This document shows, in pieces, positions 25,615 to 35,054 of a DNA stretch of 64,000 nt (the first letter of the stretch is position 1; each line of letters opens with the position of its first letter). The position numbers and the translations under genes were made by a program. This DNA is from Bradyrhizobium sp. B097 (GTDB lineage: Bacteria; Pseudomonadota; Alphaproteobacteria; Rhizobiales; Xanthobacteraceae): contig NZ_CP152412.1 in NCBI RefSeq assembly GCF_038957035.1, forward strand, positions 8,180,501 through 8,244,500, given 5' to 3'. Below the pieces are notes generated by a model that ran no database searches, had not been told where the DNA came from, and saw only the letters and a program-made list of their open reading frames with translations.

Positions 25615-28600
25615 CTAACTTGCGCGACCTTCCTGCGTCTCAGTCGACGGGGGCCGATCTACAGGCAGTTCAAAAACGAACCTCGCTCCGCCCAAAGCAG
25701 ACTCATTGTCGGCTCGTATCCGCCCGTTATGCGCTTCAATGATCGACTGGGCGATAGGAAGACCCAGTCCCATGCCGGTTTCCTTGGTCGTGAAAAAGCT
25801 GTCGAACAGACGTGGCAAATGCTCCGCCTTGATGCCGGGACCACTATCTTCAATGACACAACATACCGCTCCTGAATCAATCTGTTGCGCCCGAATAGCA
25901 ACGCTCTTCTGCCCTGCATCCGAGTTCGTCAACGCATGCAGGGCGTTGATCGCAAGATTCACGATGACTTGTTGCAACTGAGTCCGGTCGCCGACTACCT
26001 TGGGAAGATTAGGGGTCAGATCGACGGAGATTGACACATCCCTCGCCTGCAACTCGTGTTGAAGGAACGTCATAGATTCAGCGATGATCTCGGCGAGTGA
26101 AACCTCCGACTGTTTGGGCGCCCCCCGACTTGCCATGGTTCGGATACGATCAATGATTTCAGCCGCCCGTCGGGCATCGCCGACGATCCGCTTTACGATA
26201 TCGCGCGCTTTCACCAGATCGGGCTCCGGTCGATCCAGCCAGCGTAATCCCGTCTCGCCGCTTGTGACAATTGAAGCCAGCGGCTGATTGATCTCGTGCG
26301 CAATCGACGCGGTTAGCGTCCCGAGACTTTCCACCCTGCTTACATGCGCCAGTTCGGATCTGACCTTGTCACGTGCATCTTCCGCTTGCCGGCGTCGCGT
26401 AATGTCCTGAATAGCACCGAGACATTCGAGTCGGCCATCTTCGTGCCTCACCACACGCGCGCACACCCATAGATATTTGGTCCGACCATCCGGCATTCTC
26501 AGCCGCATTTCATAATCTGGATTGTCGAATCCCGCCCGCACCTGTTCGAGGTAGGCACCCGTCATTCGGAGATCTTCCGGATGGGTACGCTGGCTAAGCA
26601 GATCAAAGGTTATCACCGTGTTCGGCTCGAACTCCCAAATGCGCTTGAGTTGATCCGAAAACGTGATCTCATCCGTAGCCACATCCCATGCGAAAGTGCC
26701 AGTCAGACCTATCCTTTGACCTTGCGTGAGGTAGAATTCGTTTCGCTTGATCGCGGCTTCGGCCTGCGATCGTTCGATCGCTATGCTCGCCAGGTGTGCA
26801 ACATGCGCAATGATTTCCTGATGATGCGGAGACGGACTGCCTGGCTCTTGCTGGTAGACGCAAACGGTACCGATGACGGCCCCCTCCCGTGAGCAAATCG
26901 GCGTACTCCAGACTGCTCTCAGGCCGTGCTCCAGAACATGGGCCCGGCACGGCGCCTCCATCCAACGAGGGTCAGATCCAATATCTTCAGCGATCACCTG
27001 GGTCTTTTCGCTGATCGATTGGCCGCGTGGAGAGTCATCCGAAGCAACCGATACCCCCTCGATTGGATTGGTGTAGCTGGCGGGAAGAGAGGGCGCGACG
27101 CCGAATTCGAACCCCTTGCCCCGACCGTCGATCGGATAAATGCCGCAGTGGCAATCCGACGCAGATTCCTCAAAAAAACCGCATAACGCCGTGAGCACTT
27201 CCCGAAGGGGCCGCCCCGAGGCGATCATCTCCAATACATGCTTCTCGCCTGCCAGATAGTTCTCAGCCTGCTTCCGGTGCTCGACCGCTTGCGCCAGATC
27301 ACCATACAGATAGGTATTTTCGAGAGAGATTGCCGCTTGCAATGCCAGTAGCCTCAGCACCGTGGTTCGACTCGGCGTAAACACACCGGAAGCGAGATTG
27401 TTCTCAAGGTAGAGCACGCCGTTTATCTTGGACTCGTTGACAAGCGGCAGGCACAGAATGGACCTTGCTTTGCATCCGCGTACGTACGTATCCGCAGCAT
27501 AAGTCGGATGAATCGAGGCATCGTCGAGGATCACGATTTCCCGAGTTCGCATAACGTATTGGACGACCGTATCGGGATGGGCCGCCACGGGCCCATCTGG
27601 TCGGCGAACGACGGTCCCGTCCCCGTTGGTGATCGCCTCCGCTTCTTGCCGCAGCTCGTGCCCACGTGACAAAAGCAATACCCCTCGTTCGGCACCCGCA
27701 TATTCAATGGCCAACCGCATAAGCGTATCGATCAGCCTCTCGAGGACCATTTCGCCTGACAACGCCTGCGACACCTTGGTCACGGTCGCGAAATCAAGCT
27801 GCTCGAGCTGGGTTGTGATCGTCGCAGCACCGCTCTGGGCCGGCTCCGTACTCAGCAGGTGAGGATAGAGGGCTTCCATCTGGCGCACTTTACCTTCGGC
27901 CCCCCAGCGTCGATAGCAGGAGCGAGCCTCACGCAGATAGGCATTCGCCATGGTCTCGAAGCCGCGAGAGGCTTGAAACCGCGCAGCGAGTTCGTTAGCG
28001 AGTGCCTCGTTGTTCAGAAAACCGTTTGACCGGGCGGAATTGATCGAGCGTTCATACAGACGCTCGGCCTCGATCTCTCGCCCTTCAATACGTGCGAGTT
28101 CGGCGCCCATGAGAGTGGCCCGATTCTCGAAATTTTCGGGGCACTGCCTCGCCCAGGTCGCAACCTGTTCGAAATGAGACTTCAGCGCATCGACATGCTG
28201 GCGTCGCGACTCGGCCTCTCCTGCAGCGGCGGCAGCAGCATGGCAAAGCGCCGTATAGAAGTGATATTCTGACACTTCCACGCAGTCTATGCTTTCGTGC
28301 AGGCGCTGTAAGGCGACCGGCGTCGAAAGCAACCGTTTTGCCCCGCTCGCGGCGTCGAGAGCCGCAGAATAGTCCCCGGCATAGAATCGAGCCTGCAGCT
28401 TCCTGATGCGATAGAAGCATTCAGCCACCAACTTGCGCTGATCACTCGCCAAATGCCGTTCGAACAAAGACTCGCCGAACTGCTCGGAGTCAAAGGAACC
28501 AAACCTTGACGTCAAGCCGCGCAAATTGCGAATGTACTCGAGCCGCGGAACCATAAGATCAATTACGAATTCGAAGCGAGCGCCAGTGGCAAACTCAAGG

Positions 28601-31600
28601 CCGGTCTCAGTCTCGCGCTGAACTTCCGCAAGCGGCAGTCCAGACACCATGAGGAATCGGCTCAACGCCTCCGTACTGTACGCCGCGTAGTTGATATCAC
28701 CGACCCTCTTCGAGGATTCGAATGCCCGTCGAAGCAGATCGCGCCCAATCCGAATGTGCTCATTCCAAAATGAGACGCTTTCTGCGAATACCCGATAAGT
28801 CCTTCCCTGGAAGCGATTGAGGCTCTTCTGCTCTATCAGTTCGAGCCCCAGCCGACCGAATCTGACGCTATCTTCGTGATCACCAAACAGCGTACGAGCC
28901 ACCATGCCGTACCACACGTAAGCGAGGCATGATCCGTGGCTATTGCCATGCTGCAGACTGAGATTCGCCATCCGGCAAACGACAAGGCTCAGAAGGTTGC
29001 CGTCCGCGAGCAGCGTTGGCGCTATCGCTTTGGTTAGAACGTCAAGAGTTGCGAGCGAAGCTGCATCACTCATTAAGGGCAACTCAACGAGCTCCTCGAT
29101 CGAACGCTCCCCGAGCCGTGTACGCACCTCCTCGTATTCGCGCCTTATTTCCTCGATGGTCGGCCTGAACGACCATTGGATGCCCTGCTTCTTGAGATAA
29201 TCCAGGACGACATTGATCGCTCTTTCGGGCGGGTAGCGCGTAAGAAACAGGTCGATACGCAGGCATTCCAGGGCCGACTGCTCGACCGTGCTCTCGGCGC
29301 GGTCAGAAAGAGCCGATAATCGTTGCTCCGCAGCGTCCAGGTCACCCGTCAGAAATTCGCATTCGGCTCGATATAGCTCCAACTGAAAAACGAGATCGTG
29401 TCTGTTTAGCCAGGCGTCCTCACCAAGGAACGCCGCGGCCGCCGCGAAATACCTCAAGGCCGACGAATAGGCCGCAGAGGCCTTCGCGCGCTTGCCGGCC
29501 GCAATATTGAGTTCAGCAATGTCTTCGCGTTCGGTGGGCGAAGTCACCAGCCAAGACCCACGCTCAAACTGGGCTACGATCTCGAAAATCGTCTCTTCGC
29601 GCTTCTCCAGAGGTGTGCGTTCCAGGAGGAGCCTTCCGATCCTGAGATGGACGGCGGCGCGCCTGTCTTCCGACATCAATGAGTATGCCGCCTCCTGAAC
29701 GCGATCGTGACCGAACTTGTAAGCGCCCTCCGAATGCACAACCAATTCGGCCAGTCGGGCTTCCCAGAGATCCGCATGAACCTGCTCTTCTGTCGTCTCG
29801 CCTGCGATCGAAAGAAATTGAGTGCCGGCACTGTCGCCAAGGCATGCAATCTGCTCGAGTATCACCTGGGTTTCTCGTGGAAGGCGACTTAACCTCCCGA
29901 CCATGAGGTCAACGACATTATCGGTATACCCCTTGGCCTCTATGAGGCTTAGATCCCAGAACCAATGCCCTCGCGCGTGATCGAAATCGACAAGCCCTTC
30001 ATCACAAAGGGCCGTGAGAAACTGAATAACAAAAAATGGATTTCCGGCAGTCTTCTCCGAAATCAATCGCGCCAGCGGTTCGGCCCGATCCGCGCTACAG
30101 TGGAATGCGTCCTGTACAAGCAGCGACAGATCGTGTGTCCCAAGGGGAGTGAGGGCGATATGCGTCGTCGTCGCGCCACTGTTGCGGATCGACTCCAGTT
30201 TGCGAATCAGCGGATGGTCGGGACCCGTTTCGTTGTCACGATAGGCCCCGATAAGGAGCAGATGGCGTACATCCAACCGCGTCAACAGGCTCTCGATGAA
30301 ATCAAGGGTCGCGGAATCGAGCCATTGCAGGTCGTCAAGGAACAACGCCAGTGGATGTTCGGGGCGCGCAAAGACGTTGATAAACCGACCTAGCACGAGT
30401 TGAAACCGGGCCCCCGCCTCCTGCGGCGGCAATTCCAGAATCGGCGGCTGTTCTCCGATGATGGCTTTCAATTCCGGGACGAGATCGGTGATAAGCGAAC
30501 CGTTCGCGCCCAACGCCTGAATAAGGTCTTCGCGCCATTTGTTTAGCTCGGCTTCGGACTGACCGAGAAGCTCGCGGATCACAATCTGGAAGGCCTGCAC
30601 CACCGTCGCGTAAGGAATATCGCGTTTGTATTGGTCAAATTTGCCCGATGCAAACAGGCCACGCGGCAGAACCAGTACCTTGTGAAGTTCGTTGACAACG
30701 GCCGATTTTCCAATTCCGGAATAACCAGCGACCAACACCAATTCCGGCGTACCGTTCGCCAAAACCCTGTCGAACGCCGCGAGAAGTCTATCGATGTCAC
30801 GGTCGCGTCCATAGAGTTTCTCGGGTATCAGCACCCGACTGCGGATATCGTGCTCGCCAAGGGGAAATGGATTAATGCGGCGGAGCATCTCCCAGTCCGC
30901 CAGGCAGCGTTGAAGATCCTTCTCCAGTCCAGCCGCAGTTTGGTATCGATCTTCTGCCGCTTTTGCGAGCAGCTTGCCAACGATTGCGGATATCGTGCGC
31001 GGCACGTCCGGCACCAGGCTTGTTGGTGATGGTGGCTGCCGCGCGATGTGGCAATGAATCCATTCAATTGCATCTACGGCATTGAAGGGCAGGCCGCCCG
31101 TCAGCATCTGATGGAAGGTAACGCCTAGGGAATAGAGATCACTCCGCGAATCCACCGACCGGTTCATCCGGCCCGTTTGCTCCGGCGCCATGTACGCAAG
31201 CGTTCCGGCTATGAATTTGGGAGGCTCGGGAGATTGCCGTTCGCGCGGCACACGCGATGCTATTCCAAAGCCGGTGAGCCAAACCTGCCCACTTCTGTTC
31301 ACGAAAATATTGCCTGGCTTTAGGTCCTTGTGAACAAGACCCGCCTGATGCATCTTGCTTACGGTTGACGCGATGCCGATCGCAGCACGCAGGAAGCGCC
31401 CGATTTCCATGGGCGCATCCAGACGCTGACTGAGCAACTCGCCTCCAGGATCCTCGCGTATCAGAACGGCCTCACCGTTCTGGTCGGTCAGTTCCAGGGG
31501 CATCAGTGCCCAGTCGCGATCGAGGTGTTCCGCGAGCCCGTACTCGTGAGCGAGTCCGTTAAAGCTGTGAGAGGTCGAGCTCTCGGAGGCGGCGAGCACG

Positions 31601-31719
31601 GTGATCAGTCTGTTTGGATCGCCGTCGTTGCCTTGGCGCCGAATCCTGCGCAAGAGCAGGTCGCTTCGCTGCGACAAAACTTCCACTGCGCCGTCATCTT
31701 TGACTGCGTTGATCGACAC
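25615..31719 (-). CDS. Giant pseudokinase-AAA-GAF-GAF-PAS sensor histidine kinase
   Basis: 2034 residues, GTG start. In order: protein-kinase-like domain (about 20-280; HKDLKPGNIFV keeps the catalytic-loop Asp, but DFG is replaced by LTGFG and no clear glycine loop or VAIK Lys is visible, so probably a pseudokinase); AAA/NACHT-like ATPase (Walker A AGYSGIGKSAVV near 331, Walker B LALFLDDLQWLD near 450); a long helical TPR-like middle (about 650-1290); GAF domain (about 1310-1470, AIEYAGAERGVLLLSRG); second GAF (about 1500-1650); PAS (about 1660-1780); HisKA with His near 1808 (ASIAHEINQPLAS); HATPase_c (NLAINALHAL, DSGPGIK, GMGLGL). No membrane segment. Known architecture of trifunctional kinase/ATPase/histidine kinase proteins. 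It follows a lone receiver gene 165 bp upstream on the same strand. Confidence 0.9.
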   Translation of the reverse strand: MSINAVKDDGAVEVLSQRSDLLLRRIRRQGNDGDPNRLITVLAASESSTSHSFNGLAHEYGLAEHLDRDWALMPLELTDQNGEAVLIREDPGGELLSQRLDAPMEIGRFLRAAIGIASTVSKMHQAGLVHKDLKPGNIFVNRSGQVWLTGFGIASRVPRERQSPEPPKFIAGTLAYMAPEQTGRMNRSVDSRSDLYSLGVTFHQMLTGGLPFNAVDAIEWIHCHIARQPPSPTSLVPDVPRTISAIVGKLLAKAAEDRYQTAAGLEKDLQRCLADWEMLRRINPFPLGEHDIRSRVLIPEKLYGRDRDIDRLLAAFDRVLANGTPELVLVAGYSGIGKSAVVNELHKVLVLPRGLFASGKFDQYKRDIPYATVVQAFQIVIRELLGQSEAELNKWREDLIQALGANGSLITDLVPELKAIIGEQPPILELPPQEAGARFQLVLGRFINVFARPEHPLALFLDDLQWLDSATLDFIESLLTRLDVRHLLLIGAYRDNETGPDHPLIRKLESIRNSGATTTHIALTPLGTHDLSLLVQDAFHCSADRAEPLARLISEKTAGNPFFVIQFLTALCDEGLVDFDHARGHWFWDLSLIEAKGYTDNVVDLMVGRLSRLPRETQVILEQIACLGDSAGTQFLSIAGETTEEQVHADLWEARLAELVVHSEGAYKFGHDRVQEAAYSLMSEDRRAAVHLRIGRLLLERTPLEKREETIFEIVAQFERGSWLVTSPTEREDIAELNIAAGKRAKASAAYSSALRYFAAAAAFLGEDAWLNRHDLVFQLELYRAECEFLTGDLDAAEQRLSALSDRAESTVEQSALECLRIDLFLTRYPPERAINVVLDYLKKQGIQWSFRPTIEEIRREYEEVRTRLGERSIEELVELPLMSDAASLATLDVLTKAIAPTLLADGNLLSLVVCRMANLSLQHGNSHGSCLAYVWYGMVARTLFGDHEDSVRFGRLGLELIEQKSLNRFQGRTYRVFAESVSFWNEHIRIGRDLLRRAFESSKRVGDINYAAYSTEALSRFLMVSGLPLAEVQRETETGLEFATGARFEFVIDLMVPRLEYIRNLRGLTSRFGSFDSEQFGESLFERHLASDQRKLVAECFYRIRKLQARFYAGDYSAALDAASGAKRLLSTPVALQRLHESIDCVEVSEYHFYTALCHAAAAAAGEAESRRQHVDALKSHFEQVATWARQCPENFENRATLMGAELARIEGREIEAERLYERSINSARSNGFLNNEALANELAARFQASRGFETMANAYLREARSCYRRWGAEGKVRQMEALYPHLLSTEPAQSGAATITTQLEQLDFATVTKVSQALSGEMVLERLIDTLMRLAIEYAGAERGVLLLSRGHELRQEAEAITNGDGTVVRRPDGPVAAHPDTVVQYVMRTREIVILDDASIHPTYAADTYVRGCKARSILCLPLVNESKINGVLYLENNLASGVFTPSRTTVLRLLALQAAISLENTYLYGDLAQAVEHRKQAENYLAGEKHVLEMIASGRPLREVLTALCGFFEESASDCHCGIYPIDGRGKGFEFGVAPSLPASYTNPIEGVSVASDDSPRGQSISEKTQVIAEDIGSDPRWMEAPCRAHVLEHGLRAVWSTPICSREGAVIGTVCVYQQEPGSPSPHHQEIIAHVAHLASIAIERSQAEAAIKRNEFYLTQGQRIGLTGTFAWDVATDEITFSDQLKRIWEFEPNTVITFDLLSQRTHPEDLRMTGAYLEQVRAGFDNPDYEMRLRMPDGRTKYLWVCARVVRHEDGRLECLGAIQDITRRRQAEDARDKVRSELAHVSRVESLGTLTASIAHEINQPLASIVTSGETGLRWLDRPEPDLVKARDIVKRIVGDARRAAEIIDRIRTMASRGAPKQSEVSLAEIIAESMTFLQHELQARDVSISVDLTPNLPKVVGDRTQLQQVIVNLAINALHALTNSDAGQKSVAIRAQQIDSGAVCCVIEDSGPGIKAEHLPRLFDSFFTTKETGMGLGLPIAQSIIEAHNGRIRADNESALGGARFVFELPVDRPPSTETQEGRAS

Positions 31720-31884
31720 CGTTTCGCTCGCTCGTGTTGAGAATTCGCTCTCTTTTATTGGCCAGCGTTTACAGCGAAAATTCCGAAGAAGTCTCCGTTT
31801 GCGAGAAACCTATCACAAGGCGGGTTCCCGGCAATCCGCAAAAAACATCGGGGAACTCGGAACCGTGTCGCCAAAATATTACGC

Positions 31885-32253
31885 TCAGCCCTTCACAGCT
31901 CCTTCGATGCAATCGATCAAGTCGTTTATTTCAAAAGGCTTTCTCAGTAGGCACGCCGCACCGGCGGCGGCCGCCTTGGCCGCCAAGTTCGTGTCTGAAC
32001 GTGCTGTGATCAATACGACGGGAGTCGTCGAGCCCTGAGCAGCGAGGCGTTGCATCAGATCGAGCCCGCTCATCCCGGGCATATGAATGTCCGTCACAAC
32101 GCAGTTGAACGATTTGCCTCCAATCGAACCAATATAGTCCTCCGCGGAGGCGTATCCGTCGGCGCCATACCCAAGGGAAGCTAGCGACTCTACGAGCGCC
32201 GCCCGAAATGACTCGTCATCATCGATAACTGCGATTTCGAGATCTCGTGTCAC
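31885..32253 (-). CDS. Single-domain response regulator (receiver only)
   Basis: 122 residues, GTG start with AAGGA upstream. Complete CheY-like domain: acidic pair in IAVIDDDESFRAAL, phospho-Asp in FNCVVTDIHMPGMSGLDL, Thr in VVLITARSD, Lys in LLRKPFEINDL. The sequence style (DDDESF, SYxSAEDY-like YASAEDYI) is that of FixJ/NarL receivers, but no output domain follows. It is the likely phosphoacceptor of the giant histidine kinase encoded next, or of the divergent kinase at 32629, acting in a phosphorelay or by protein contact. Confidence 0.88.
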   Translation of the reverse strand: MTRDLEIAVIDDDESFRAALVESLASLGYGADGYASAEDYIGSIGGKSFNCVVTDIHMPGMSGLDLMQRLAAQGSTTPVVLITARSDTNLAAKAAAAGAACLLRKPFEINDLIDCIEGAVKG

Positions 32254-32592
32254 TCAGCATCCTTGCCCCGAATTGAACCCAGGAAACGGGGAAATGTGAC
32301 TGTTGCATGTACTTGCGATGCCCAGGAATTATACAAGAGTGTTAGGTGGCCTTCAGTGAGCTCGGCACGCTCAGAAATTAGCCACGGCTTTCAGTCCGAA
32401 TGCGAGGACGTTCCTGTTCGGGCTGGTCCCGTCGGGCTCGATGACATCTTGAACGTTCGGACGAACCTCCAGTCCGTTGAACGCCGGTGGCAAGCCCGGC
32501 GAGACGTCCTTCATGGCGGGCGCGCTCATCATACGATCGGCTGATCAGGACACCGGAACGTAGGATGGCGACTTCCGTAAGACAGGCTTTTC
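32254..32592. other. Divergent intergenic region between two signalling units
   Basis: 339 bp that must hold promoters for the minus-strand receiver/giant kinase unit and the plus-strand kinase/FixJ unit. It also contains a small minus-strand ORF (32371-32532). No clear operator palindrome seen. Confidence 0.4.
32371..32532 (-). CDS. Small ORF or C-terminal gene remnant, 53 residues
   Basis: Frame MMSAPAMKDVSPGLPPAFNG, LEVRPNVQDVIEPDGTSPNR, NVLAFGLKAVANF, with GC3-rich codons like real genes. An in-frame stop lies just upstream of the first Met. The aromatic-ending tail (LAFGLKAVANF) recalls the last beta-strand of an outer-membrane protein, so this may be the end of a deleted barrel gene. 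No family recognised. Confidence 0.3.
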   Translation of the reverse strand: MMSAPAMKDVSPGLPPAFNGLEVRPNVQDVIEPDGTSPNRNVLAFGLKAVANF

Positions 32593-32628
32593 ATGGGGAC
32601 ATGGAATAAGGACAGCAGAGGGACAGAG

Positions 32629-33375
32629 ATGAGAACGATCGAAGGCTTCATCGTTGCACCGGCCAAGCGCGATCAAAAGCCGAAAGCCCTGGCCGCGCAG
32701 GAGCTTCAAACCACGCTCGTGGGCATGATGGGGCATGACCTCCGGCAATCCCTCCACGTCATTCAGGGCACCTACGCGCTGCTCCGCTCAAGGTTCGAAG
32801 TCATGCCGCAACAGGCATGGCTTGACCGAGGAGAGCGGGCTGTCACGAAGCTCACCGAGCAACTCAATTGCCTGGTGGATGTCTTTTACCTGGCCGAGCG
32901 CACCAATGCGCTGGAGATTTCCTCCGTCGGACTTGGGCCGCTGTTCTGGCGGCTGCGACATGAAAACGAAGATGCCGCACTTCAAAGGGGCATAGATCTT
33001 CGAGCGGTTTCAACCAGCGCTTGCGTGGCGAGCAACGCTATGCTGCTTGGCTGTATCCTCGGCAATCTGTTGACCAACGCCATTAAGTACACCGAACCGG
33101 GGGGCCGCATTCTGATCGGTTGCCGCCGCAAAGCGTCCGAAATCAGGATCGACGTCTACGATACTGGCATCGGCATTCCGGAAAGCCAGTTGCCTCGAAT
33201 CTTCGATTCTTTCACGCGCCTCGCGCCCGAGCGTGGCGACGGCCTGGGCATCGGGCTATCGATCGTCCGTCGCGCTATCGAGGCGCTCGGCCATCGGATC
33301 GAAGTCCGATCGATCGTCGGGGAAGGATCGCTGTTCTCGATCTATGCGCCCACTACACCGGCAAGCGGCGCTTAA
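32629..33375 (+). CDS. Sensor histidine kinase (soluble, short)
   Basis: 248 residues from MRTIEGFIVAPAKRDQ with AGAGGGACAG upstream; an earlier in-frame Met at 32593 is possible. HisKA: MMGHDLRQSLHVIQGTYALL with the phospho-His. HATPase_c: LGNLLTNAIKYTEPGG (N box), DVYDTGIGIPESQL (G1), ERGDGLGIGLSIVRR (G2). No transmembrane, PAS or other sensor region, so the input must come from another protein. The FixJ-like regulator follows 120 bp downstream and is the natural partner. Confidence 0.87.
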   Translation: MRTIEGFIVAPAKRDQKPKALAAQELQTTLVGMMGHDLRQSLHVIQGTYALLRSRFEVMPQQAWLDRGERAVTKLTEQLNCLVDVFYLAERTNALEISSVGLGPLFWRLRHENEDAALQRGIDLRAVSTSACVASNAMLLGCILGNLLTNAIKYTEPGGRILIGCRRKASEIRIDVYDTGIGIPESQLPRIFDSFTRLAPERGDGLGIGLSIVRRAIEALGHRIEVRSIVGEGSLFSIYAPTTPASGA

Positions 33376-33495
33376 GGCACCGCCAGAATTGGATTTTTGC
33401 GCGGGAACCAGCCGCCGAAGCCTCGTCGCACCTATACACAGGTGTGATCCCCGCTCGTTCGCCGTTCATGTTAGATATTCCCGCAAAAATACGGT

Positions 33496-34149
33496 GTGTC
33501 TAAAGGCATGCGGTCCGCCACCAACGAAAAGCCCCTTGTGCACGTCGTCGATGACGATGAGTCCATGCGCAATGCATTGGCGGGGCTGTTCGACTCGGTC
33601 GGACTTCAGACCGAGACCTACGCCACGGCGGAGGATTTCCTTTCGGCTAAGCAGACGGACAGGCCCGGCTGCATCGTCCTCGATGTGAGGCTGCCGGACA
33701 TGAACGGCCTCGAATTTCAAGGCCGCTTGATCCAGACCGGGGTCGGAATCCCGGTGGTGATGATGACCGGTTTCGGAGACATTCCGATGTCCGTGCGCGC
33801 CATGAAGCACGGCGCCGTCGACTTTCTTCCCAAGCCATTCCGTGATCAAGACATGCTCGACGCCGTGATGGCCGCCATCGAGCGTGACCGGCAACGGCGG
33901 GTCGTCGAGAACGATGTTTCGCAGTTGAAACAGCGTTTCGAGACCCTGTCGCCGCGCGAACAGGAAGTGATGATGCACGTCACAGCCGGAAAAATGAACA
34001 AGCAGGTGGCCGGCGATCTCGGGATCAGCGAAATCACGGTCAAGATTCATCGCGGGGCGGCCATGCACAAGATGGGCGCCCGGACCTACGCCGAGTTGGT
34101 CCGGATGGCCGATGCTCTTAAGCCGGAGCGCCAGAAACTCGGGCGATAG
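33496..34149 (+). CDS. FixJ/NarL-type response regulator
   Basis: 217 residues from GTG (an ATG four codons later at 33508 is an alternative). Receiver: VHVVDDDESMRNALAGLF, phospho-Asp in GCIVLDVRLPDMNGLEF, VVMMTGFGDIPMSVRAMKHG, DFLPKPF. LuxR-type output: FETLSPREQEVMMHVTAG, MNKQVAGDLGISEITVKIHR. The linker and receiver closely follow FixJ. Its regulon is unknown; the downstream genes at 34.2-46.5 kb are candidates on position only. It sits directly after the short histidine kinase gene. Confidence 0.88.
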   Translation: MSKGMRSATNEKPLVHVVDDDESMRNALAGLFDSVGLQTETYATAEDFLSAKQTDRPGCIVLDVRLPDMNGLEFQGRLIQTGVGIPVVMMTGFGDIPMSVRAMKHGAVDFLPKPFRDQDMLDAVMAAIERDRQRRVVENDVSQLKQRFETLSPREQEVMMHVTAGKMNKQVAGDLGISEITVKIHRGAAMHKMGARTYAELVRMADALKPERQKLGR

Positions 34150-34195
34150 CTCCGTCCAATCGCTTGCGCGCCGCGCCGGGACCATTCGCGCGATT

Positions 34196-34489
34196 TCAGC
34201 CCACTCCCCCGACAATACGAACATCCCGTTCGCAGGTGTTGCCGAGTGCCTTCAGCGCCTCTTGATAGGCGGGACTATTGTGAGCTGCTATCGCCAACTC
34301 GACGCTCTCGAACTCCGTCACCGTGGCGCGCTGGGCAATCCCCTGCTCATAGGCTTCAGCGGCTTCGCCGCGCGCAAGGAAGCGGCCACCATGGGAAACG
34401 ATGGCCGGCCCCGCGAGCTTTCCATATGCCGCTGGCGCCGTTGGGTCGGAAATGGAGCGATAGAAGGTGATCCAGTAACCCTTTGCCAT
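34196..34489 (-). CDS. DUF1330 family protein
   Basis: 97 residues, ribosome site CGGGAGAGC. The sequence MAKGYWITFYRSISDPTAPA, AIVSHGGRFLARGEAAEAYE, TVTEFESVELAIAAHNSPAY follows the DUF1330 pattern (ferredoxin-like alpha/beta fold with G.Y.....I.D...Y..Y and EF.S...A......Y). Function of the family is unknown. It lies 35 bp after msrA on the same strand and is probably in its operon. Confidence 0.85.
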   Translation of the reverse strand: MAKGYWITFYRSISDPTAPAAYGKLAGPAIVSHGGRFLARGEAAEAYEQGIAQRATVTEFESVELAIAAHNSPAYQEALKALGNTCERDVRIVGGVG

Positions 34490-34524
34490 TTCTGCTCTCC
34501 CGGAGTCGATTTGAACAACAAGGC

Positions 34525-35040
34525 TCAGACTGCCGACTGAACCGTCCGCTTTGGCAGCTTCCAGCCGGGGCGCACAAAGTGACAGGTGTAACCGTCCGGA
34601 TAGTGCTCGAGATAGTCCTGGTGTTCGGGCTCGGCTTCCCAGAAATCGCCGGCAGGGGTGACTTCCGTGACCACCTTGCCGGGCCAGAGATGCGAAGCAT
34701 CGACGTCCGCGATCGTGTCTTCTGCGATCTTCCTTTGCTCCTCCGTCGTATAGAAGATTGCCGAGCGATAGCTCGTGCCCAAATCGTTGCCCTGACGATT
34801 GAGCGTGGTCGGATCGTGAATCTGGAAGAAGAACTCCAGCAGCGTCCGATAGCCGGTCTTTGCCGGATCAAAGGTGATCTCGATCGCCTCAGCATGGCCT
34901 TCGTGATTGCGGTAGGTCGCGTTCTTGACCTTTCCGCCCGTGTAGCCCACGCGCGTCGAGGTCACGCCCGGCTGTTTTCGGATGAGATCCTGCATGCCCC
35001 AGAAGCAACCTCCGGCCAGGACCGCGCGTTCCGTTGTCAT
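34525..35040 (-). CDS. msrA: Peptide-methionine (S)-S-oxide reductase MsrA
   Basis: 171 residues from [25 protein letters not shown] lies 9 nt upstream of this ATG. The catalytic GCFWG motif (Cys near residue 12) is intact, followed by [51 protein letters not shown] and YRSAIFY, all MsrA hallmarks. It repairs oxidised methionine in proteins, in the cytoplasm. The resolving Cys is probably the one near [12 protein letters not shown]. Encoded between a DUF1330 gene and an orphan SdhA-like gene, within a region full of oxidative-stress-type proteins. Confidence 0.94.
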   Translation of the reverse strand: MTTERAVLAGGCFWGMQDLIRKQPGVTSTRVGYTGGKVKNATYRNHEGHAEAIEITFDPAKTGYRTLLEFFFQIHDPTTLNRQGNDLGTSYRSAIFYTTEEQRKIAEDTIADVDASHLWPGKVVTEVTPAGDFWEAEPEHQDYLEHYPDGYTCHFVRPGWKLPKRTVQSAV

Positions 35041-35054
35041 TTGATCGTCTCCAT

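Noticed and set aside
33466..34224. Minus-strand ORF of 252 codons over the FixJ-like gene
   Set aside because: Antisense to a regulator with complete receiver and LuxR domains; no motif of its own.
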